A stretch of DNA of 64,000 nt from Methylobacterium sp. (GTDB lineage Bacteria > Pseudomonadota > Alphaproteobacteria > Rhizobiales > Beijerinckiaceae), in contig NZ_JAIETD010000024.1 in NCBI RefSeq assembly GCF_019745455.1, positions 62,001 to 126,000 of the forward strand. Direction: 5' to 3'. This document shows, piece after piece, positions 1 through 9,296 of this stretch. The stretch's first letter is position 1, and every line of letters begins with the position of its first letter. A program made the translations under genes and the position numbers. The notes under the pieces are model-generated. The model saw nothing but the letters and a program-made list of their open reading frames with translations, had not been told where the DNA came from and ran no database searches.

Positions 1-15
1 CGCCCGGAGAGCCCC

Positions 16-840
16 GTGAGCGAAGACAACGAGAAGACGATCCGCGTCAGGACGCTCTTTCTCTCCGACATGCATCTCGGCACGAAGGGCTGTCAGGCCG
101 GACTGCTCTTGAACTTTCTGCGGGATTACGACGCCGACGAGATCTACCTCGTGGGCGACGTCGTCGACGGCTGGCAGCTGAAATCAGGCTGGTACTGGCC
201 CCAGAGCCATAACGACGTGGTTCAGAAGCTGCTGCGCAAGGTCCGCAAGGGCACGAAGCTCGTCTACGTGCCAGGCAACCACGACGAATTCCTGCGCGAT
301 TATCTCGGCGCGAATTTCGGCGGCATCGAGATCCACGACCAGCACGTCCACGTCGCCGCCGACGGCAAGCGCTATCTCGTCATTCACGGCGACCAGTTCG
401 ACATGGTGGTGCGCCACGCCAAGTGGATCGCGTTCCTTGGCGATTGGGCCTACACTTTCGCGCTGTTCATCAACACGCACCTGAACACATTGCGCCGCCG
501 GCTCGGCCTCGCCTACTGGTCGCTCTCGGCCTGGGCTAAGCTGAAGGTCAAGAATGCCGTCAACTTCATCGGTAAGTTCGAGGAACTGCTCACCGCTGAA
601 GCCAAGCGCGTCGGCGCGGACGGCGTCATATGCGGACACATTCACCATGCCGCGAACCGCCAGATCGACGGGCTGACCTATCTCAACACCGGCGATTGGG
701 TAGAGTCCTGCACTGCGATCGTCGAGCATTACGACGGCCGGATGGAAGTCCTTCACTACCCGAGCCTGCTGCGCGCCCGCGAGGCCGCCGAGGCAGCGCC
801 GATGCCGATCGAGCGGGGCGGAGCCAGGGCTGTCGCGTGA
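16..840 (+). CDS. UDP-2,3-diacylglucosamine diphosphatase-like metallophosphoesterase
   Basis: 274 aa calcineurin-like phosphoesterase. The metal-binding motifs appear in order: DMH at residues 18-20, GDVVD at 47-51, GNHDE at 87-91, HGDQFD near 125 and GHIHHA near 210. This set matches the LpxH-like branch, which acts on UDP-2,3-diacylglucosamine in lipid A synthesis, but many alphaproteobacteria use the unrelated LpxI for that step, so the substrate is uncertain. The GTG start has GGAGAG five bases upstream. Its stop overlaps the GTG of the next gene, a glycosyltransferase, by four bases (GTGA). The pair is therefore probably translationally coupled and suggests an envelope-lipid or glycolipid role. 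Confidence 0.85.
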   Translation: MSEDNEKTIRVRTLFLSDMHLGTKGCQAGLLLNFLRDYDADEIYLVGDVVDGWQLKSGWYWPQSHNDVVQKLLRKVRKGTKLVYVPGNHDEFLRDYLGANFGGIEIHDQHVHVAADGKRYLVIHGDQFDMVVRHAKWIAFLGDWAYTFALFINTHLNTLRRRLGLAYWSLSAWAKLKVKNAVNFIGKFEELLTAEAKRVGADGVICGHIHHAANRQIDGLTYLNTGDWVESCTAIVEHYDGRMEVLHYPSLLRAREAAEAAPMPIERGGARAVA

Positions 841-1901
841 GGCTCCTGATCGCCACCGATGCCTGGCATCCACAGGTCAATGGCGTCGTCCGCTCGCTGG
901 AACACATGGCAGAGGCAGGCCGGACCGGCGGCATCGAGACGATGTTCCTGACCCATCAGGATTTCGCGTCGATGCCGTTGCCGGGCTATCCGGAGATCCG
1001 GCTGTCATACGCCACCAGGGCGAAGGTCGAGCGGCGGTGGGCGGGCCTTGCGCCGACTCATGTCCACATCGCGACCGAGGGGACGGTGGGCTTTGCCACG
1101 CGGCGCCTGTGCCTCGCCCACGGCCGCCCCTTCACCACGAGCTATCACACCAGATTTCCGGAATATCTGGCTGCGCGGCTGCCGGTGCCGGAGGCCTGGA
1201 GCTATGCCTGGTTGAGGCGCTTCCACGGCGCCTCGAACGGCATCATGGTGAGCACGCCCTCGCTGGAGCGCGAACTGACGGGACGCGGCTTCACGCGGAT
1301 CATGCGTTGGACCCGCGGCGTCGACACCGACTTGTTTCGCCCTCATGGGAGCGATGCCCTCGCCGGCATCCCCGATCCGATCTTCCTCTTCGTCGGTCGT
1401 CTCGCCATCGAGAAGAACATCGCGGCGTTCCTCGATCTCGACCTACCCGGCACCAAGGTCATCGTCGGCGACGGGCCCGACCGCGAGCGGCTTGCCGCCC
1501 TCCATCCGGCAGCCAGGTTCCTCGGCACGAGAACGGGTGAGGCGCTCGCGAGCATCTACGCGGCGGCGGACGTTTTCGTCTTCCCAAGCCTGACCGACAC
1601 GTTCGGCATCGTCCTTCTCGAAGCCCTGGCGTCGGGCGTTCCGGTGGCCGCCTACCCTGTCACCGGTCCCCTCGACGTGATCGGCCAGACCGGCGTCGGG
1701 ATCCTCGATCGCGACCTGCGTGCAGCCGCCCTGGCGGCCCTGGCCATCCCCCGCGCAGCCTGTCGGGCCGAGGCCCTGCGCTACACCTGGGCCGAGAGCG
1801 CGCGCCAGTTCTTCGGCAACATCGAGCGGGCGCACGAGATGCCGCCGAGGCGCTCCGCATCGCGCGCTCCCGTCGCGACCGGGGCCGTGGAAGGCGGTTG
1901 A
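837..1901 (+). CDS. Family 4 (GT-B) glycosyltransferase
   Basis: 354 aa from the GTG that overlaps the upstream stop; the same frame is open further upstream but only as a shadow of that gene. The N-terminus (ATDAWHPQVNGVV) is typical of GT4 enzymes related to phosphatidylinositol mannosyltransferases and sulfoquinovosyl or digalactosyl-lipid synthases. The C-terminal half has GRLAIEKN and the nucleotide-sugar donor motif TDTFGIVLLEA near residue 250. It probably adds a sugar from an NDP-sugar to a membrane lipid; the acceptor cannot be read from sequence. It forms a two-gene unit with the preceding phosphoesterase. Confidence 0.85.
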   Translation: MRLLIATDAWHPQVNGVVRSLEHMAEAGRTGGIETMFLTHQDFASMPLPGYPEIRLSYATRAKVERRWAGLAPTHVHIATEGTVGFATRRLCLAHGRPFTTSYHTRFPEYLAARLPVPEAWSYAWLRRFHGASNGIMVSTPSLERELTGRGFTRIMRWTRGVDTDLFRPHGSDALAGIPDPIFLFVGRLAIEKNIAAFLDLDLPGTKVIVGDGPDRERLAALHPAARFLGTRTGEALASIYAAADVFVFPSLTDTFGIVLLEALASGVPVAAYPVTGPLDVIGQTGVGILDRDLRAAALAALAIPRAACRAEALRYTWAESARQFFGNIERAHEMPPRRSASRAPVATGAVEGG

Positions 1902-1959
1902 CCTGTAAGGTGGGGCGCCGCGTGATAGGATCCGACACCGCCTCGATACAGCGATTCCA

Positions 1960-2592
1960 ATGCCCCCTTTCGATCCCGCCGCAGCGGCTGCCTATGCAAG
2001 CGTCATCGGTTGCGACGAGGTCGGGCGCGGGGCCTTGAGCGGCCCGGTCATCGTCGCCGCGGTATGGTTCGATCCGAGCCAAATTCCCCCAGCCCTGCTC
2101 GCGCGCCTCGACGACAGCAAGCGCCTCGACCGGAACACGCGCGAGACCCTGACACCCCTGATCCGAGAGGGGTCCAAAGTTGCCCTGGCAGCGGGCTCAC
2201 GCGCTCTCGTCGACCGGATCAACGTCCGTGCGGCGACCCTCGATGCCATGCGCCGGGCCGTCCTTAAACTCCGCCTCGACGCGAACCTCCCAGACGCCCC
2301 AGTACTGGTCGATGGCCGCGACGCCATTCCGGGACTTGGCTCGTCTTGCAGGGCTGTGGTCGGAGGAGACCGGCTGGTGCCGCAGATCGCGGCAGCCTCG
2401 ATCGTGGCGAAGACGGTTCGCGACCGAATCATGCGCATCCTCGCCGTGCGCCATCCGGCTTTCGGTTGGGACAGCAACGTGGGTTATGGCACGCGAGTTC
2501 ATCTCGCCGGCCTCGCGGCCCATGGGCGTTCGCCGCATCATCGCGTCAGCTTCACAAACCGTTATGGCGCCTCTCCAAACAGCGAAAGCTGA
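1960..2592 (+). CDS. rnhB: Ribonuclease HII
   Basis: 210 aa enzyme that cleaves RNA in RNA-DNA hybrids and removes single ribonucleotides from DNA. The family signature GCDEVGRGALSGPV begins at residue 17, with metal-binding D19 and E20. A further conserved Asp lies in VDGRD, and AASIVAKTVRD follows in the C-terminal half. Length is normal for bacterial RNase HII. The 3' end runs 31 bp into the 3' end of the convergent radical SAM gene, so the last residues of both proteins are encoded by shared DNA. Confidence 0.95.
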   Translation: MPPFDPAAAAAYASVIGCDEVGRGALSGPVIVAAVWFDPSQIPPALLARLDDSKRLDRNTRETLTPLIREGSKVALAAGSRALVDRINVRAATLDAMRRAVLKLRLDANLPDAPVLVDGRDAIPGLGSSCRAVVGGDRLVPQIAAASIVAKTVRDRIMRILAVRHPAFGWDSNVGYGTRVHLAGLAAHGRSPHHRVSFTNRYGASPNSES

Positions 2593-3689
2593 TCGCCGGG
2601 CCTCGGTGGCACGGCAAAGGATCCGGTCTCCAGGATGATGCGTTCGCGCACGTAGCCGAGGCGCTGCTTGGCGAGGCGGACGCGGTGGCGGAGCAGCTCT
2701 GCGTAATGGCCGGCACCGGTCATCCTCTGTCCATAGGCGGCATCGTAGAGCTTGCCGCCACGGGCCTGTCTGACAAGCGACAGCACATGCTCCCGTCGGC
2801 CGGGATAATGCTCGCCGAGCCAATCGCCGACGAGATCGTCGAGTTCGTGCGGCAGGCGCAGCAAGACCGTGTTCGCCTCGCTTGCCCCGGCCTGTCTCGC
2901 CCGTCCCAGGATCTCTTCGATCTCGTGATCGTTCAGGGACGGGATGATGGGTGCCACGATGACCATGACGGGGATGCCGGCAGCGCTGAGCTTCGCGATC
3001 GCATCGAGCCTACGCTCGGGGTGAGGCGCCCTCGGATCCATCTTTCGAGCGAGGGCGGGATCGAGTGTCGCCACCGACATCGCGACCTTGACGATCCGGT
3101 CCGCAGCCATGCCGGCCAGGATGTCGATGTCCCGCGTGACGAGGTTGGATTTCGTCACGATCCCGACCGGATGCCGGAACTTGGCGAGGATCTCGAGAAC
3201 TGCTCGCGTCAGCCGATGCGTCCGCTCGATCGGCTGATAGGGGTCAGTGGCCGTCCCGAGGGCGATCGTCGCAGGTGAGTAGCCGGGTGCGGACAGTTCC
3301 TGTTCGAGAAGTCGCGCGGCGTCCGGTTTGGTGAAGAGCTTGGTTTCGAAATCGAGGCCCGGCGACAGGCCGACATAGGCGTGGTTTGGCCTCGCGAAGC
3401 AGTAGACGCAGCCATGCTCGCAGCCGCGATAGGGATTGATCGAACGGTCGAAGGAAATATCGGGAGAGCTGTTGCGCGAGATGATCGATTTTGCCCGCTC
3501 CGCCCTTACTTCGGTCCGGATTGGTCTCGGTCCTTCATCCAAGTGCCAGCCATCGTCGACGATTTCGTAGCGAGCAGCTTCGTAGCGCCCATCGGGATTA
3601 GCCGTGGCGCCGCGGCCCTTCCGATCGGAAGCCGGCCGCGTAGAGCCGGCGAGAAGCGTCGATCGCGCCGACATCCCGCCTTCCTTCAA
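2562..3689 (-). CDS. PA0069-family radical SAM protein
   Basis: 375 aa. The [4Fe-4S]/SAM-binding motif CEHGCVYC (CX3CX2C) has cysteines at residues 90, 94 and 97. The pattern of a conserved RxxxxNPYRGCEHGC block followed by ATDPYQPIE is that of the PA0069/SplB-like radical SAM family, which is widespread and biochemically undefined. A second in-frame ATG at residue 6 could be the true start. The start overlaps the stop of the upstream VOC gene (ATGA), so the two are probably co-transcribed. The 3' end overlaps rnhB convergently. Confidence 0.85.
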   Translation of the reverse strand: MKEGGMSARSTLLAGSTRPASDRKGRGATANPDGRYEAARYEIVDDGWHLDEGPRPIRTEVRAERAKSIISRNSSPDISFDRSINPYRGCEHGCVYCFARPNHAYVGLSPGLDFETKLFTKPDAARLLEQELSAPGYSPATIALGTATDPYQPIERTHRLTRAVLEILAKFRHPVGIVTKSNLVTRDIDILAGMAADRIVKVAMSVATLDPALARKMDPRAPHPERRLDAIAKLSAAGIPVMVIVAPIIPSLNDHEIEEILGRARQAGASEANTVLLRLPHELDDLVGDWLGEHYPGRREHVLSLVRQARGGKLYDAAYGQRMTGAGHYAELLRHRVRLAKQRLGYVRERIILETGSFAVPPRPGDQLSLFGEAP

Positions 3690-4027
3690 TCCGGCGACCA
3701 GACTGCGAGCTCGTTTCCAGACGGGTCCCGGAAATGGAATCGCCGACCGCCCGGAAAAGCATAGATCGCTCTCACGATGGCCGCGCCGGCACCCTCCACC
3801 TTCGCCAGCATCGCTTCGAGATCGACGGCATAGATCACCGGTAGCGGCGCTCTCGCATCCTCGTGGGGATGGCCGTCGAGGCCGCCATCCAGTCCTTCCT
3901 CAAAGGCGGCATAGCCAGGCCCGTAATCGACGAAGCGCCAGCCGAACGCGTCGGCATAGAAGCTCTTCACCGAAGCGAGGGCTGGGGCAGGAAACTCGAT
4001 GTAGTCGATCTTACCATCCTCACGCAT
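3686..4027 (-). CDS. VOC (glyoxalase/bleomycin-resistance fold) protein
   Basis: 113 aa, one vicinal-oxygen-chelate domain. It starts with KIDYIEFPAPALASVKSFYADAFGW and ends with RFHFRDPSGNELAVW, the two typical beta-alpha-beta ends of short VOC proteins (only parts quoted: FPAP, FYADAFGW, FRDPSGNE). Members may be dioxygenases, isomerases or resistance proteins; no specific substrate can be assigned. Its stop overlaps the start of the radical SAM gene by four bases. Confidence 0.8.
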   Translation of the reverse strand: MREDGKIDYIEFPAPALASVKSFYADAFGWRFVDYGPGYAAFEEGLDGGLDGHPHEDARAPLPVIYAVDLEAMLAKVEGAGAAIVRAIYAFPGGRRFHFRDPSGNELAVWSPD

Positions 4028-4211
4028 GGTCGGCTCCTTCCTCGGACCGTCGGCACGCTATTGCGACGAACAGAACATAACAAGAACAGGATTGTGAATT
4101 AATGCACGTATTTCAGGCAATCTCTACGATCCGTTCGGATGTTGACATGAGAATCGCGACCTATCGTCATCCGCCCGCTTCTCGCGGCAGCGAAATGCGG
4201 TATGGGCGCGC

Positions 4212-4733
4212 ATGATCTCGGCTTTGATCCATGTCGAACGTCCGGGCGATCCGGTTGCCGTAGACCGCCTCGCCGATACCCTCGCTGCCCTGGTTGCTGG
4301 CGTGGCGGCAGGGCTCGTCGGCGATGCCGTCATCGTCGTTCCGTCGCACCATCCCGCGATCGACACCGTCGCGGAGGCGACGGGTGCAACCCTGGTCGTG
4401 CACCGGCGCGGAACCGGACCCTGGACTGCCGGAGCCGAAGCCGCACGACGCGAATGGGTGCTCTGCCTCGAAGCGGGCGACGTTCCGGTGGAAGGCTGGA
4501 TTCGGACACTCGATCGCTTCATCGGCACAGCGAGACCCGACATCGGTCTCGGGCGGCTACGCCGCCCCCATGCGGCTCTTCCGACCCGGATCGCCGCCCG
4601 CGGCGAGCGGGTGATCGGCGTCAGGCATCCCCGTGCGGGTGATGTCGTCAGGCGGGAGCGTCTTCTCGCCGGGCCGAATCTGTCGCCGCGCCTACGCCCG
4701 CGCAAACTCTCGGCCCGCCTCGATCATCCTTAA
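4212..4733 (+). CDS. Small glycosyltransferase-2-like protein
   Basis: 173 aa with a GT-A-like layout: an N-terminal strand (MISALIHVERP), a middle block VVHRRGTGPWTAG followed by REWVLCLEAGDVP, which sits where family 2 enzymes have their DXD-type loop. The canonical DXD is not seen (EAGD instead), so it may be a divergent or inactive member. The upstream 184-bp gap, shared with the divergent VOC gene, contains an AT-rich stretch around 4080-4110 that could hold promoters for both. It converges on moaB with a 4-bp gap. Confidence 0.55.
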   Translation: MISALIHVERPGDPVAVDRLADTLAALVAGVAAGLVGDAVIVVPSHHPAIDTVAEATGATLVVHRRGTGPWTAGAEAARREWVLCLEAGDVPVEGWIRTLDRFIGTARPDIGLGRLRRPHAALPTRIAARGERVIGVRHPRAGDVVRRERLLAGPNLSPRLRPRKLSARLDHP

Positions 4734-4737
4734 GTGC

Positions 4738-5295
4738 TCAGACGCTGATCGTCGCCCCTCGCCTGAGATGTTCGTCCAGGCGCGGCATGATCTCGACGAA
4801 GTTGCAGGGCCGGTGGCGGTAGTCGAGCTGTGCCGCCAGGATCCCGTCCCAGGCGTCGCGGCAGGCGCCGGGAGAGCCTGGGAGTACGAAGATGTAAGTC
4901 GCCGCCGCTACCCCCGCCGTCGCCCGCGACTGAAGCGTCGAGGTGCCGATCTTGTCGTATGAGATACGGTGGAACACTGCCGAGAAACCGTCCATGCGCT
5001 TCTCGAATAAGGGTTCAAGAGCTTCGGGCGTCACGTCGCGGCCGGTGAAGCCGGTCCCTCCCGTCGTGATCACCACGTCGATCGCAGGATCTCGGATCCA
5101 CTCCTCGACACGGGCCCGGATCGCCTGGACCTCATCGGGAACGATCGCCCTCGCCGCAAGGCCATGGCCGGCGCTGCTCAGGCGGTCGACCAGAGTATCG
5201 CCGGACCGGTCGTCCTCGGCCACGCGCGTGTCGGACACCGTGAGAACCGCAATGGAGAGGGGAATGAACGAGCGTGTCTTGTCGAAGGCGACCAT
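4738..5295 (-). CDS. moaB: Molybdenum cofactor biosynthesis protein MoaB
   Basis: 185 aa single-domain MoaB/Mog family protein that acts on molybdopterin, probably adenylating it before molybdate insertion. The diagnostic TTGGTGFTGRDVTPE block lies near residues 83-97 and is followed by LPGSPGACRDAWDG. Length is that of MoaB rather than MoeA or CinA fusions. The gene stands alone, with no other Moco gene adjacent. Confidence 0.92.
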   Translation of the reverse strand: MVAFDKTRSFIPLSIAVLTVSDTRVAEDDRSGDTLVDRLSSAGHGLAARAIVPDEVQAIRARVEEWIRDPAIDVVITTGGTGFTGRDVTPEALEPLFEKRMDGFSAVFHRISYDKIGTSTLQSRATAGVAAATYIFVLPGSPGACRDAWDGILAAQLDYRHRPCNFVEIMPRLDEHLRRGATISV

Positions 5296-5366
5296 GGTCC
5301 CGATCCTCGAAGCGGCATAGGCTCTGAACCTACGCCCTATCGGGTCTCAAATCTCCACTGATCTGA

Positions 5367-6275
5367 TCAATTCGCCGCCGCGCGGAAGGTGTCGCAGGAG
5401 CGGGTCTGCCCACTCTTGTAGCCGGTCATGAACCAGCGCATGCGCTGCGCCGACGAGCCGTGGGTAAAGGAATCCGGGACAGCGTAGCCCTGGGACTGCT
5501 CCTGCAGCTTGTCGTCTCCGATGGCGCTGGCGGCCTGCATCGCCTCTTCGATGTCGCCCTGCTCCAGTGAATTGTACTTGTCGTTCGAGTTCTTCGCCCA
5601 GACGCCAGCGAGGCAATCGGCCATCAGCTCGACACGGACCGAGAGGCGGTTGCCCTCGACCTGTCCGGCGGCCTGCTGGCGGGACTGAACCTTGCCGAGA
5701 ATCCCGAGTTCGCCCTGGATGTGGTGACCGACCTCATGAGCGATGACGTAGGCGTAGGCGAAATCGCCCTTCACGCCGAACTTGCGCTCCATTTCCTTGA
5801 AGAAGGAGGTGTCGAGATAGACCTTCTTGTCGAGTGGGCAGTAGAACGGCCCCATCGCCGCCTTGGCCGAGCCGCAGCCGCTGCGGGTGCCGCCGGTGTA
5901 GAGGACCATTGTCGTCGGCCGGTACTGCTTGCCGGTCTGGTTGGGGAGGACCTGGCTCCAGACATCCTCGGTGTTCTTGAGGATTGCCGAGGCGAAGCGC
6001 CCGTTCTCATCGGTGGGCTTGTTACTGCGCTGTGACCTGGTCTGCGGGCCCACACGCTCCTGCTGCGGCTCGCGTCCTCCGGTCATCTGCTCGGCGCCGC
6101 CGATGAGGATGGCCGGGTTGATGCCCGTGACCCAGCCGATGATGCAGAGGATGACGATGGTGCCGATGCCAAGTCCACCGGCGCCGCCACCGGGAAACCC
6201 GAACCCGCCTCCTCCGCCGCCTTCGCCGCGGCGGTCCTCGACATTGTCGGACGAACCAAAATCCTGCCAGCGCAT
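5367..6275 (-). CDS. YpfJ-type neutral zinc metallopeptidase
   Basis: 302 aa. A glycine-rich N-terminus (residues about 18-34) precedes one transmembrane helix (about 35-52), after which the catalytic domain should face the periplasm. The zinc-binding HEVGHH lies near residue 180 (HExxH). The C-terminal GSSAQRMRWFMTGY block is characteristic of the family (DUF/Pfam zinc_peptidase). Its substrate is not known. Flanking genes are unrelated, so it is probably monocistronic. Confidence 0.88.
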   Translation of the reverse strand: MRWQDFGSSDNVEDRRGEGGGGGGFGFPGGGAGGLGIGTIVILCIIGWVTGINPAILIGGAEQMTGGREPQQERVGPQTRSQRSNKPTDENGRFASAILKNTEDVWSQVLPNQTGKQYRPTTMVLYTGGTRSGCGSAKAAMGPFYCPLDKKVYLDTSFFKEMERKFGVKGDFAYAYVIAHEVGHHIQGELGILGKVQSRQQAAGQVEGNRLSVRVELMADCLAGVWAKNSNDKYNSLEQGDIEEAMQAASAIGDDKLQEQSQGYAVPDSFTHGSSAQRMRWFMTGYKSGQTRSCDTFRAAAN

Positions 6276-6398
6276 GTCGAGGCTACCACCTGTCTTCGGC
6301 GTTCGTCGGGTTCGACGCCGACACCAACTAAGTCGAGGACGAGCGTAACGGTTCCGTGAGCATCCGCGCGGCTGCGGTCAAGCCCATTCCAGGCTTCG

Positions 6399-7259
6399 TC
6401 AGGCCTTTCCGTCGAGGGCATTCCTGAGCAGGCGGAGGTCGCGCCAGGCGAGGCGCTTCTGGACGGGCTGGCGCAGCAGATAGGCTGGATGCAAGGCCGC
6501 CAGCGCACGGATCTGACGGTTTCCGACCTGATAGGGGAAGAAGCGACCGCGTGCCTTCAGAATTCCATCCTTGGTGCCGGTCAGTGCCTGGGTCGCGGGG
6601 CTTCCGAGGCAGACGATGAGGTCGGGATCGGCGAGCTCGATCTGCCGTTCAATGAAAGGCCGACAGATCGCCACTTCTTGCGGCGTCGGGTTGCGGTTCC
6701 CCGGCGGGCGCCAGGGCACGATGTTCGTGACATAGGCTTTCGTCCTGTCGAGGCCGATCGCGGCCATCATCCGGTCGAGGAGTTGGCCGGAACGTCCCAT
6801 GAAGGGCTTGCCGATGCGATCCTCGTCGGCGCCGGGGGCCTCGCCGACGAACATCAGCTTCGCATCGGGATTGCCATCGGCAAACACGAGGTTCTTTGCC
6901 GTAAACTTGAGCGGACAGCCGTCGAAAGTCGCCAGAAGCGCCTCAAGCTCGGCGAGGGTGGAGCAATCCTTTGCCTGGGCTCTCGCATCGCCCGCTGCAA
7001 CTTCGGGCCGCGCCGAGGCAGACCGTCCGAAGGTTTGGATCGGTGGAGACGCAGTAGGCGCTTGCACGGCAAGCGCAGGCCGCGGAGAGGTTGGGGCTCG
7101 TGCCTTCGGTTCCTCACGAAAACCAGCTTCTTCGACACCCGGCTGTATCTCTGCGAAACGGTCGTGCGGGCGTTCGTCGAGGGTGAGATCCACACCGGCT
7201 TCGACGTGGAAATCGAGGTAATCGATCAGGTCGCGGCGCTCGTCGTGCATCTCGCTCAT
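6399..7259 (-). CDS. Family 4 [4Fe-4S] uracil-DNA glycosylase
   Basis: 286 aa from the ATG giving MSEMHDERRDL; the open frame extends 33 codons further upstream but that stretch lacks family similarity. It excises uracil from DNA. Conserved parts are GEAPGADEDRIGKPF, which includes the active-site loop, GRSGQLLDRM, TNIVPWRPPGNR and the C-terminal LHPAYLLRQP. Cysteines in TFDGCPLK, AICRPF and DLIVCLG fit cluster ligation. A variable Ala/Pro-rich stretch of about 90 residues precedes the catalytic domain. It is divergent from the ETF-QO gene across 233 bp, with an AT-rich patch at about 7355-7375. Confidence 0.9.
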   Translation of the reverse strand: MSEMHDERRDLIDYLDFHVEAGVDLTLDERPHDRFAEIQPGVEEAGFREEPKARAPTSPRPALAVQAPTASPPIQTFGRSASARPEVAAGDARAQAKDCSTLAELEALLATFDGCPLKFTAKNLVFADGNPDAKLMFVGEAPGADEDRIGKPFMGRSGQLLDRMMAAIGLDRTKAYVTNIVPWRPPGNRNPTPQEVAICRPFIERQIELADPDLIVCLGSPATQALTGTKDGILKARGRFFPYQVGNRQIRALAALHPAYLLRQPVQKRLAWRDLRLLRNALDGKA

Positions 7260-7492
7260 GAACTTGATGTGGAGCATGGACGGCCTGTGGACAACCATCC
7301 GTGCTCTCTCTCGTAGGACCATGAAATGGTCGGGCTTGGGAAGGCTGCGACAGTTCATATATAAACTATCGACTTGCGTTCGCAGGTTGGAATGGGTTCA
7401 GAGTGTTATCAGCACCCGTATCTCGCGATGGCGGCCTCTGGACGCGCCACGGCGCTGGATCGGGTTACGTGAATTTTGGGGAGACATCGAGA

Positions 7493-9166
7493 ATGGCGCT
7501 GCCGGAACGCGAGGCGATGGATTTCGACGTGGTGATCGTGGGTGCAGGGCCGGCTGGCCTCGCTGCAGCGATCCGCCTGAAACAGCTCTCGGCGGAGACG
7601 GGAAACGAGATCAGCGTCGTCGTCGTCGAGAAGGGTTCGGAGGTCGGCGCCCACATCCTGTCGGGCGCGGTGATCGATCCCCTCGGCCTAGACAAGCTCG
7701 TTCCGGAATGGCGCGACGATCCCGACAGGCCGCTCAAGACCGCCGTCGAGCGCGACGAGTTCATGATGCTGACGAAGAACAGCGGCGTCACGATGCCGAA
7801 CCTGTTCTTTCCGAAATTCATGAGCAACCACGGCAACTTCGTCGGGTCGCTGTCCAACGTCACGAAATTCCTGGGCCGCAAGGCCGAGGAGGTCGGCGTC
7901 GAGGTCTATCCGGGCTTCCCGGCTTCGGAGATCCTCTACGACGAGAGGGGGGCTGTCGTCGGCATCGCCACCGGCGATCTCGGCATCGGCAAGTCCGGCG
8001 AGCCGCGCGACGACTACACCCGCGGAATGGAATTGCGCAGCAAGTACACGGTCTTCGGCGAAGGTGCTCGCGGCTCGCTCACGAAGACGCTGATCGACCG
8101 GTTCAGGCTCAACGCGAACAGCGACCACCAGAAATACGGCCTCGGCGTCAAGGAGCTGTGGCAGCTCTCGCCCGACAAGTTCCAGCCGGGTCTCGTCCAG
8201 CACACCATGGGTTGGCCGTTGCCGAACAAGGCCGGTGGCGGCTCCTGGCTCTACCATTTCGACGACCACCTGCTTTCGGTCGGCTTCGTCACACACCTGA
8301 ACTACGAGAACCCGACCCTGTCGCCGTTCGAGGAGTTCCAGCGCTTCAAGACCCACCCGATGATCCGCGAAGTCTTCGAGGGCGCCAAGCGCATCGGCTA
8401 CGGCGCCCGCGCGATCATGGAGGGCGGCTGGCAATCGGTGCCAAAGCTCGTCTTCCCAGGAGGCTGCCTCGTCGGCGATTCCGCCGGCTTCGTGAACGTG
8501 CCGCGCATCAAGGGCTCCCACAACGCGGTCCTGTCCGGCATGCAGGCGGCAGATTCCATCGCCTCGGCCTTGGCGTCCGGACGCCAGGGCGACGAGCTCG
8601 CCGACTACGATGCCGGTTGGCGCGACAGCGAGATCGGTCGCGACCTGAAGCCGGTGCGCAACGTGAAGCCGCTGTGGTCGCGCTACGGTACCCTGGCCGG
8701 CGTCGGCCTCGGCGGGCTCGACATGTGGGCGAACACCATCCTCGGCGTCTCGCCCTTCGGCACGCTCGGACACGGCAAGCCCGATCATGCCTGCACCAAG
8801 CCGATCGCCGAGGTGAAGCCGATCGTCTACCCGAAGCCCGACGGCGTCCTAACCTTCGACCGCCTGTCCTCGGTCTACCTCTCGAACACCAACCACGAGG
8901 AGGACCAGCCGCCACACCTCAACGTGAAGGATATGGGTCTGCAGAAGGTCTCAGAGCACGACGTCTACGGAGGACCATCGGCACGCTACTGCCCGGCCGG
9001 CGTCTACGAATGGGTGGCGGAAGCCGCGGCTTCAGACGGGGTGCGCTATCAGATCAACGCGCAGAACTGCGTCCACTGCAAGACATGCGATATCAAGGAC
9101 CCCAACCAGAACATCAATTGGGTCACGCCGGAGGGTCCGGGCGGGCCGAACTACCCGAACATGTGA
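7493..9166 (+). CDS. Electron transfer flavoprotein-ubiquinone oxidoreductase
   Basis: 557 aa membrane-associated flavoprotein that moves electrons from ETF (fed by acyl-CoA and other dehydrogenases) to ubiquinone. The FAD-binding GAGPAG lies at residues 17-22. The C-terminus has the [4Fe-4S] ferredoxin-like domain, with CPAGVYEW then NCVHCKTCDIKDP. The chosen ATG is preceded by GGGGAG at 7478-7483 and gives the normal family length; the frame is open for another 30 codons upstream without similarity. The protein supports fatty-acid, amino-acid and C1-derived acyl-CoA oxidation. Confidence 0.96.
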   Translation: MALPEREAMDFDVVIVGAGPAGLAAAIRLKQLSAETGNEISVVVVEKGSEVGAHILSGAVIDPLGLDKLVPEWRDDPDRPLKTAVERDEFMMLTKNSGVTMPNLFFPKFMSNHGNFVGSLSNVTKFLGRKAEEVGVEVYPGFPASEILYDERGAVVGIATGDLGIGKSGEPRDDYTRGMELRSKYTVFGEGARGSLTKTLIDRFRLNANSDHQKYGLGVKELWQLSPDKFQPGLVQHTMGWPLPNKAGGGSWLYHFDDHLLSVGFVTHLNYENPTLSPFEEFQRFKTHPMIREVFEGAKRIGYGARAIMEGGWQSVPKLVFPGGCLVGDSAGFVNVPRIKGSHNAVLSGMQAADSIASALASGRQGDELADYDAGWRDSEIGRDLKPVRNVKPLWSRYGTLAGVGLGGLDMWANTILGVSPFGTLGHGKPDHACTKPIAEVKPIVYPKPDGVLTFDRLSSVYLSNTNHEEDQPPHLNVKDMGLQKVSEHDVYGGPSARYCPAGVYEWVAEAAASDGVRYQINAQNCVHCKTCDIKDPNQNINWVTPEGPGGPNYPNM

Positions 9167-9185
9167 GCGCCAAGGCGCGACGTCG

Positions 9186-9218
9186 CCCGCCATCCTTTCG
9201 CCTTGCGGGGATGGCGGG
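9186..9218 (+). terminator. Hairpin after ETF-QO gene
   Basis: Perfect 10-bp inverted repeat (CCCGCCATCC at 9186-9195, GGATGGCGGG at 9209-9218) with a 13-base loop, 20 bases after the ETF-QO stop. There is no T-tract, so it may be an mRNA 3'-end stabiliser or a weak terminator. Confidence 0.4.
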
Positions 9219-9296
9219 AAGAGTCCAGTGTCCGCGCCCGATCCGACGCTGGCCTGAACCGCCGGCGAGGCCCTCGCGGAGCCGGCACGCGCGCAC

